A stretch of 9,995 nucleotides of DNA from Streptococcus sp. GTDB lineage: Bacteria > Bacillota > Bacilli > Lactobacillales > Streptococcaceae. Each line of letters opens with the position of its first letter. The first letter of the stretch is position 1. Shown here piece after piece: positions 5,727 through 9,995 of the stretch. The notes under the pieces are model-generated. The model had not been told where the DNA came from and did no database searches. It saw only the letters and a program-made list of their open reading frames with translations. The stretch spans positions 1-9,995 of the forward strand of contig DOTL01000049.1 of NCBI GenBank assembly GCA_003521145.1. Direction: 5' to 3'. The position numbers and the translations under genes are program-made.

Positions 5727-5735
5727 ATTATAGCA
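5727..5735 (-). promoter_or_regulatory. Internal extended -10 promoter for rodZ-pgsA-ecfA1-ecfA2-ecfT
   Basis: On the minus strand TGCTATAAT (TG at -15/-14 plus a consensus TATAAT at 5727-5732) lies in the 58-nt gap between yfmH and rodZ, about 40 nt before the rodZ ATG. The -35 region is poor, which extended -10 promoters tolerate. It would let the envelope and transport genes be transcribed apart from the peptidase pair. Confidence 0.65.
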
Positions 5736-5744
5736 AATAATCGC

Positions 5745-7022
5745 TTATTTAGGGAAGACAACAAAATCGGTAATCTCTATATTTGAGAGATAGTGATTCA
5801 AAAAATCCTTCAACTCCTTGGAAGTAATGCTCATCAGTTCCTGACCAAAATCAAAGTATGTTTTATCATTCTCAAAATAAGCTAAATATTGGCTTCCTAA
5901 ATTCTGGATATTGTCTAGACTACGTAAAAATTCACCATAAAAAGCTTTCTTTTGTAAATCCAATGCTTCTTCCGTCAATAATCGTTTTTTATCCGCGGAT
6001 GTCATCACCTGACGAATTAAACTTGACATACGGATAGGTTCTGCAGTGTCCATAGTCATAATGACAAATGAATATCGAGTAGATACCTCGCATTCAATTG
6101 ACACAGACTCATCTATTTTACCTTCAGCATACCAATTTTGATAATAAGGAGACGTCCAGCCAAACAGTAAATTGAACAATAACTGTACCAGTATATTTTC
6201 TCTCATACGATTATCAGTAAAAGGAACACTCTTAAAACCAATGGCTAGTTTTGAGATGAATATCTCCATTTGAAGACTATCTAATTTTTCGATATTTGAC
6301 TCAATGGGGTTCTTTTCTTTTTCGATTATTCTCTCAGGTAGTGTAAACTTACTTTGTTTTTCGTTGACAAAAGTGTAAATGTTTTCTACATCAAAATCGC
6401 CCACTAAGACGAGATGACAGTTTCCTGGCCTATAAAAGCAATCAAAATTATCTTTCAAGTCCTTTACAGTGATTTCTTCAATACTATCAACACTTCCAGC
6501 AATATCCTGCCCTAATATAGTACTAGGATACAAGCTTTGTAAACAACCTAGATAAACTCTGTAGTCAGGATCATCCTGATACATATTTATTTCTTGTTCA
6601 ATAATTCTTTTCTCATGGTTGACAGCACCTTCAGAAGTTGTAAACCTTGATGTAAACTTTAATAAAAGTTCTAAAGACTCCTCAAAGTGGTCAAGGGTAG
6701 AAAAATAATATGTTGTCTTCTCCAAGGTTGTAAAAGCATTGACATCAGCTCCAAGCTTGACAAAATCCAATGTCACATCCCTTCCCTGCTCATCCTCAAA
6801 TAGCTTGTGTTCAAGAAAATGAGCAATACCTGCAGGATAAGATTGTGACTCTCCATCAATATAAAAGTGATTATCTAGCGCCCCAAAATTTGTTGACAAA
6901 AAGGCGGCTTTTTCTACAAATCCTTTTTTCTTAATGATTGATAAAGACATACCATTATCTAAAATTTCTGAATAAACTTCTTCATGAATTTTTTGATAAT
7001 AACGTTTCTTCAAAGCAGCCAT
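5745..7022 (-). CDS. yfmH: M16 family zinc metallopeptidase, catalytic subunit (YfmH/YmfH-like)
   Basis: A 425-residue pitrilysin-family peptidase, predicted cytoplasmic as no signal peptide or membrane helix is seen. The inverted zinc motif HFLEH (68-72) supplies two His ligands and catalytic Glu71; Glu144 in 'HEKRIIEQEI' is the likely third ligand, followed by the conserved 'YQDDPDYRVY'. It is therefore predicted to be active. It starts 1 nt after yfmF with a GAAGGAG site inside the yfmF end, so the two are probably coupled and form a two-subunit enzyme. Bacillus has the same pair (ymfF-ymfH) close to ymfM and pgsA. Current databases name the pair after EF-P 5-aminopentanol modification, because the Bacillus locus includes ymfI; ymfI is absent here, so that role is doubtful for this organism. 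The substrate is unknown. Processing of a peptide or a damaged protein is possible but unsupported. Confidence 0.9.
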   Translation of the reverse strand: MAALKKRYYQKIHEEVYSEILDNGMSLSIIKKKGFVEKAAFLSTNFGALDNHFYIDGESQSYPAGIAHFLEHKLFEDEQGRDVTLDFVKLGADVNAFTTLEKTTYYFSTLDHFEESLELLLKFTSRFTTSEGAVNHEKRIIEQEINMYQDDPDYRVYLGCLQSLYPSTILGQDIAGSVDSIEEITVKDLKDNFDCFYRPGNCHLVLVGDFDVENIYTFVNEKQSKFTLPERIIEKEKNPIESNIEKLDSLQMEIFISKLAIGFKSVPFTDNRMRENILVQLLFNLLFGWTSPYYQNWYAEGKIDESVSIECEVSTRYSFVIMTMDTAEPIRMSSLIRQVMTSADKKRLLTEEALDLQKKAFYGEFLRSLDNIQNLGSQYLAYFENDKTYFDFGQELMSITSKELKDFLNHYLSNIEITDFVVFPK

Positions 7023-7023
7023 T

Positions 7024-8274
7024 CTAAGACACTCCTTCTAAAAAGAACAAACTCTGTAGCTTAACTTGACGCGCTACACGGCAAACATCTTTTTTTGTAA
7101 CCTTCTCAATCTCATCTAACCAATTCTCTAATAAAAGACTTTTATCGCCAAAAATCACCTTATTAAAACATTGTTCCACCAATGTTAAGGCGTGATCTTC
7201 AGAGAGCAGGGCATTCATTCGTATGATTTTTTTAGTTTGATTCAAGAGAAAACTTGAAAAACGTCCCAATTTAATGTAATTCAATTCTCTACTAATTCCT
7301 CGCATAGCCTGATTTCTATTAGATTTTTCAATTCCAGCGTAAACTTCCAGTAAACCTGTAAAGATATCAAATTTGCTACTAATTGAATAAGCTAAGCCTT
7401 CCTTTTCTCGAAGTGTTGTAAATAAAGCTGAATGGGCAAATTCACCAAACATAGCATTAAATACAATTAAAGCAAAGTAATCTTCATCTCCATATTGACA
7501 CGGAAATTGATACCCTAGCTGTAAAATCGATTGACTACTCTGTCTAGGTTCTATCTTTTCTTTCACAACGTTGACATAAGGTTGACTATAGCTAAACTGT
7601 AAATCAACTTGACGTCCTTCCAAAGGAAAATGATGTAACGCTTGGAGTACTTGATAATCCTCAAATTCTCCAACCATAAAAATATCAATACGATCTCTTG
7701 TCAACATGCTTTGAAATTCTTGATAGGCTGTAAACGAGTTTTCTGCTTCAACAAGTTTTGCTTGACCATATTTGGGAACTTTCAAGCCCTCGTTTACAAA
7801 ATAAAGCTCCCTTTCCTTAACTTCACTGTAATAGTAATTATTCTCTGTGTCAACATCCAGGTAAGTCATTAAATTTTGTTTTTCTATGTCAAATACTTTA
7901 TTTTGGTATTGAGATACTATTGACATCGGCTTGTAAAGACACTCTTTCAAAAATCCTAGCACTTCCAAAAATAATCCATCATTCGTAGGGATAAAGGCAT
8001 CTTTCAGATATGTCAACTCGATGTCAACGCTATGTGTCAATCCTTTAGTTGACACTCTAGTTGACAACTGTGTTCCATAAAGAAAAGCTAGTCTCTCTTT
8101 AAAAGACTGTACTGTTGGATACGTCTGATTGGCGGTAGCCAACATTTGTGAAACTAGGGCTCGTTTAGCAATTGTTTGTTTATTCAAAGAACCTGTCATT
8201 CGAAAAACAATACGATTAGTTTTATATTTTTGTGTTGGAATGAAGTGTACATATACACCATCAGCAATTTTCAT
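7024..8274 (-). CDS. yfmF: M16 family peptidase-like non-catalytic subunit (YfmF/YmfF-like)
   Basis: A 416-residue M16-fold protein without the zinc motif: the region where HxxEH should lie (about 38-48, 'RALVSQMLATA') has no His or Glu pair. The C-terminal half keeps the M16 Arg/Tyr substrate-binding region, 'TLREKEGLAYSISS' with Arg289 and Tyr296. Active and inactive M16 partners commonly form one enclosed chamber, as in mitochondrial processing peptidase, so this is probably the substrate-holding partner of yfmH, which follows after 1 nt. It is the first gene of the operon, with an AGAGG ribosome site 7 nt before the ATG and a good promoter (8304-8334). No signal peptide or membrane helix is seen. 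The missing motif is the family norm for YmfF, not evidence of decay; the frame is intact. Alternative annotation: inactive insulinase-family protein. Confidence 0.88.
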   Translation of the reverse strand: MKIADGVYVHFIPTQKYKTNRIVFRMTGSLNKQTIAKRALVSQMLATANQTYPTVQSFKERLAFLYGTQLSTRVSTKGLTHSVDIELTYLKDAFIPTNDGLFLEVLGFLKECLYKPMSIVSQYQNKVFDIEKQNLMTYLDVDTENNYYYSEVKERELYFVNEGLKVPKYGQAKLVEAENSFTAYQEFQSMLTRDRIDIFMVGEFEDYQVLQALHHFPLEGRQVDLQFSYSQPYVNVVKEKIEPRQSSQSILQLGYQFPCQYGDEDYFALIVFNAMFGEFAHSALFTTLREKEGLAYSISSKFDIFTGLLEVYAGIEKSNRNQAMRGISRELNYIKLGRFSSFLLNQTKKIIRMNALLSEDHALTLVEQCFNKVIFGDKSLLLENWLDEIEKVTKKDVCRVARQVKLQSLFFLEGVS

Positions 8275-8303
8275 TGATAACCTCTAAAAAGTTTATGCTT
8301 CCA

Positions 8304-8334
8304 ATTATACCATTTTTATGCTATCTTATCTCAA
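8304..8334 (-). promoter_or_regulatory. Promoter of the yfmF-yfmH-rodZ-pgsA-ecf operon
   Basis: On the minus strand TTGAGA (8329-8334), a 19-nt spacer and TGGTATAAT (consensus -10 at 8304-8309 with extended TG) lie 30 nt before the yfmF start. The long spacer is offset by the extended -10. The site fills most of the 77-nt gap shared with the divergent yaaA, whose own promoter must overlap it (weak candidates TATGCT at 8317-8322 or TATCTT at 8322-8327 without clear -35). Confidence 0.75.
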
Positions 8335-8351
8335 GAGAAAGTTGAGGTACT

Positions 8352-8729
8352 ATGGAATATAAATTATTTAATGAATACATCACACTGCAGGCACTTCTAA
8401 AAGAATTACGTATCATTCATAGTGGCGGAGCTATTAAAGGTTTTTTAGCTAATAATACCGTTTTATTCAACGGTAAGGATGAAAAACGTCGTGGAAAAAA
8501 ACTTCGTTATGGAGATGTTATTACCATTCCGTCTGAGGAACTTGAAATAACGATTGTAACTCCTACGACAAATGAAATTGAAGAGTATCAAAAAGAAGTC
8601 GCTGAAAAAGCACGTGTTGCTTCCATTGTTAAAAAAATGAATCAGGATAATAAAAATAAACAAAAGGCATATCCGTCAAAAGAAGGCAATAAAACTAAAC
8701 GAAAACCCATTCGTTTCCCAGGAACCTAA
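8352..8729 (+). CDS. yaaA: S4 RNA-binding domain protein YaaA
   Basis: A 125-residue protein conserved next to recF in Firmicutes (yaaA/rlbA in Bacillus). Residues about 10-60 form an S4-like RNA-binding fold: 'ITLQALLKELRIIHSGGAIKGFL', then 'VLFNGKDEKRRGKKLRYGDVITI', the usual S4 pattern of two helices followed by a basic loop and a Gly-Asp turn. Residues 75-125 form a Lys/Arg-rich, probably disordered tail ending 'KPIRFPGT', longer than in the shortest family members. An RNA or ribosome-assembly role is inferred from the fold; no catalytic motif is seen. GAGG (8344-8347) lies 4 nt before the ATG. The gene ends 2 nt before recF, so the two are surely cotranscribed. It is divergent from yfmF, with a 77-nt shared promoter region. 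Confidence 0.9.
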   Translation: MEYKLFNEYITLQALLKELRIIHSGGAIKGFLANNTVLFNGKDEKRRGKKLRYGDVITIPSEELEITIVTPTTNEIEEYQKEVAEKARVASIVKKMNQDNKNKQKAYPSKEGNKTKRKPIRFPGT

Positions 8730-8731
8730 CT

Positions 8732-9832
8732 ATGTGGCTCGAAAATATTTATATTCAACACTTTAGAAATTATACTGAAGCCTCTGTGAGTTTCTCACCT
8801 CATCTCAATATTTTTCTTGGTCGCAATGCTCAAGGAAAAACAAATATTCTTGAGGCCATCTATTTTCTAGCATTGACACGTAGTCATCGGACCCGTTCAG
8901 ATAAGGAAATGATTCAATTTCAGCAAAATACTCTTAAACTTAACGGCATCGTTCATCGTCATAGTGGAAAGCTACCTCTGGAAATCAGTTTATCTAATAA
9001 GGGACGCATAACAAAGGTCAACCACCTCAAACAAGCTAAATTATCCGATTATATCGGTCACATGACAGTGGTACTCTTTGCTCCTGAGGATTTACAACTT
9101 GTAAAGGGATCTCCAATCCTAAGACGTAAATTTATAGATATTGATTTAGGACAGATTAAGCCTGTTTATCTCTCAGACCTATCAAGTTATAATCATGTAC
9201 TCAATCAACGTAATGCCTATCTCAAATCTACTGACAATGTAGACATTAATTTCATCACAGTGTTAGATGAACAGCTTTCCGATTTTGGAGCACGAGTTAT
9301 CGAACATAGACTAGATTTTATCAAGCAATTAGAGGAGGAGGCAGATAGACATCATAGTATTCTCTCAAATCAGATAGAACGCCTTAAAATCTCCTACAAA
9401 TCTAATATCCCACTCGAAAATAACAAAGTTATTCGCGAATCATTTTTAACCACCTTAAAGCAAAATCACAAAAGGGATATCTTCAAAAAGAACACTGGTG
9501 TTGGTCCACATAGGGATGATTTGACATTTTACATTAATGACATGAACGCATCTTTCGGCAGTCAAGGACAACAACGTAGTCTCATTCTTTCTTTAAAAAT
9601 GGCCGAGATTGCTCTGATAAAAAAAGTAACAGGTGAATTTCCCATTCTTCTCCTCGATGATGTTATGAGTGAGCTTGACAATCACCGTCAACTTAAACTA
9701 TTAGAAAGTATTGACGAAGAGGTTCAAACCTTCATGACGACAACTTCACTTGATCATCTTAACAACCTACCACACGATTTAAAGACCTTCTTAGTCAAGA
9801 ACGGTATTATTTGTGAAAAACAAGTCGATTAA
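8732..9832 (+). CDS. recF: DNA replication and repair protein RecF
   Basis: A 366-residue SMC/Rad50-like ATPase that, with RecO and RecR, loads RecA at single-strand gaps and stalled forks. Motifs are Walker A GRNAQGKT (30-37), the 'FAPEDLQLVKGSP' segment (116-128), 'GVGPHRDDL' (256-264), ABC signature 'SFGSQGQQRSL' (274-284) and Walker B 'FPILLLDDVMSEL' with Asp309/Asp310. Length and N-terminus (MWLENIYIQHFRNY) are normal for the family. The ATG is 2 nt after the yaaA stop, with AGGA 8 nt upstream at the end of yaaA, indicating coupled translation. Its stop codon lies in the loop of the terminator that ends the operon. recF normally lies near oriC, so the gene supports an origin-proximal location. 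No anomaly is seen. Confidence 0.97.
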   Translation: MWLENIYIQHFRNYTEASVSFSPHLNIFLGRNAQGKTNILEAIYFLALTRSHRTRSDKEMIQFQQNTLKLNGIVHRHSGKLPLEISLSNKGRITKVNHLKQAKLSDYIGHMTVVLFAPEDLQLVKGSPILRRKFIDIDLGQIKPVYLSDLSSYNHVLNQRNAYLKSTDNVDINFITVLDEQLSDFGARVIEHRLDFIKQLEEEADRHHSILSNQIERLKISYKSNIPLENNKVIRESFLTTLKQNHKRDIFKKNTGVGPHRDDLTFYINDMNASFGSQGQQRSLILSLKMAEIALIKKVTGEFPILLLDDVMSELDNHRQLKLLESIDEEVQTFMTTTSLDHLNNLPHDLKTFLVKNGIICEKQVD

Positions 9833-9845
9833 ACGACTTGTTTTT
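9816..9845 (+). terminator. Intrinsic terminator of yaaA-recF
   Basis: AAAAACAAGTCG (9816-9827), a 6-nt loop ATTAAA and CGACTTGTTTTT (9834-9845) form a 12-bp perfect stem ending in T5. The recF stop codon TAA (9830-9832) is inside the loop, so the last recF codons form the left arm. The A-run on the other side would allow termination from the opposite direction too. Confidence 0.9.
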
Positions 9846-9902
9846 CTGTTTTCTGTGCTTTACATATGTGATAAGTGATATTAAAAAGAGGTAAACGAAA
9901 AT

Positions 9903-9923
9903 TCAACCAAATCCTTTTGTTGA
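9903..9923. other. Imperfect hairpin in the gap downstream of recF
   Basis: TCAACCAAA (9903-9911), a 3-nt loop TCC and TTTTGTTGA (9915-9923) form a 9-position stem with one mismatch. There is no T-run next to it, so it is not an obvious terminator. It lies just upstream of the TGTAA repeats. The 150 bp from 9846 to the window end hold no convincing coding region. Confidence 0.35.
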
Positions 9924-9935
9924 TGACCTTATCTA

Positions 9936-9974
9936 TGTAAATACATTGTAAACCTTTGTAAAAATCTATGTAAG
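9936..9974 (+). promoter_or_regulatory. Tandem TGTAA repeats fitting the WalR/VicR binding consensus
   Basis: TGTAAA (9936-9941)-N5-TGTAAA (9947-9952) is a perfect match to the WalR/VicR box TGTWAH-N5-TGTWAH. Two further units follow, TGTAAA (9957-9962) and TGTAAG (9969-9974), so the repeat starts are 11, 10 and 12 nt apart, close to one helical turn each. Direct repeats on one face of the helix are typical of OmpR-family response regulators. The controlled gene would be beyond the window edge; none is visible here. Confidence 0.45.
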
Positions 9975-9980
9975 TCAAAA

Positions 9981-9995
9981 CCACCCGTGAGAACG
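9981..9995. other. Possible left arm of a hairpin cut by the window edge
   Basis: AAAA followed by CCACCCG (9981-9987), TGAGAA and CG at the very end suggests the start of a stem whose right arm (CGGGTGG plus T) would lie past the window. If so it may be a terminator for a neighbouring gene or a leader hairpin. The missing arm cannot be seen. Confidence 0.25.

Noticed and set aside
5687..5764. In-frame N-terminal extension of rodZ from a TTG at 5764
   Set aside because: It overlaps yfmH, lacks a good ribosome site and adds 26 basic residues not typical of RodZ. The ATG at 5686 has AAAGGGG upstream, and an extended -10 lies in the extension.
5991..6000. 10-bp palindrome ATCCGCGGAT inside yfmH
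   Set aside because: It matches no binding site I know and is explained by codons for Ser-Ala-Asp; a single short palindrome is expected by chance.
7642..7872. Plus-strand ORF of 76 codons opposite yfmF
   Set aside because: It is antisense to a clear M16 gene, with no recognisable motif and no promoter or ribosome site evident.
8610..8625. Other CACGTG hexamers (near 2070 and 8614) as extra parS sites
   Set aside because: Their flanks do not continue the GTTT/AAAC arms; only the 4176-4191 site has the full core.
8463..8663. Minus-strand Phe/Ile-rich ORF opposite yaaA
   Set aside because: The hydrophobic run is the mirror of the Lys-rich yaaA tail (AAA/AAT codons reading as TTT/ATT); no independent support.

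Overview
The window looks like an origin-proximal chromosomal segment of a low-GC Gram-positive coccus, most likely a Streptococcus and plausibly of the salivarius/thermophilus group. The basis is the gene order recF - S4-domain yaaA <-> M16 peptidase pair - rodZ - pgsA - ecfA1 - ecfA2 - ecfT, AT-rich codon use, AGGAGG-type ribosome binding sites, and two small secreted wall hydrolases typical of streptococci. The species call is inference. I see no mobile element, CRISPR array, tRNA or rRNA.

Layout. (1) 72-1525, minus strand: two separately transcribed genes for small exported proteins with lysozyme/transglycosylase-like C-termini. One has an N-terminal membrane anchor or signal and a Ser/Thr-rich linker; the other has a signal peptide and one LysM domain. 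(2) 1526-1825: a 300-bp gap holding the terminator of the ecf operon, an opposing terminator-like palindrome on the plus strand, a leader hairpin, and a candidate promoter with a 9-bp inverted repeat. (3) 1826-8274, minus strand: a tightly packed operon yfmF - yfmH - rodZ - pgsA - ecfA1 - ecfA2 - ecfT, with gaps of 1-12 nt or overlaps of 8-25 nt. It has an extended -10 promoter ahead of yfmF and a second one between yfmH and rodZ. (4) 8352-9832, plus strand: yaaA-recF, divergent from the operon and ending in a strong terminator whose loop contains the recF stop codon. (5) 9846-9995: intergenic DNA with a hairpin, four helically phased TGTAA repeats, and the start of a possible second hairpin cut by the window edge.

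Functional picture. The long operon joins envelope functions: a two-subunit M16 zinc peptidase, the cell-elongation protein RodZ, phosphatidylglycerophosphate synthase, and the shared energising module (EcfA1, EcfA2, EcfT) of group II ECF vitamin transporters. The module's substrate-binding S subunits are not here. The two wall hydrolases lie just beyond ecfT, a position that as I recall holds mreC-mreD-pcsB in pneumococcus. yaaA-recF belongs to replication and repair.

The most notable non-genic signals are a 16-bp perfect palindrome inside ecfA1 that matches the ParB-binding parS consensus at 14 of 16 positions with an intact core, and a tandem TGTAAA-N5-TGTAAA motif after recF that fits the WalR/VicR consensus. 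Apart from these the gene content is conserved streptococcal core, and I do not claim a new multi-gene system.
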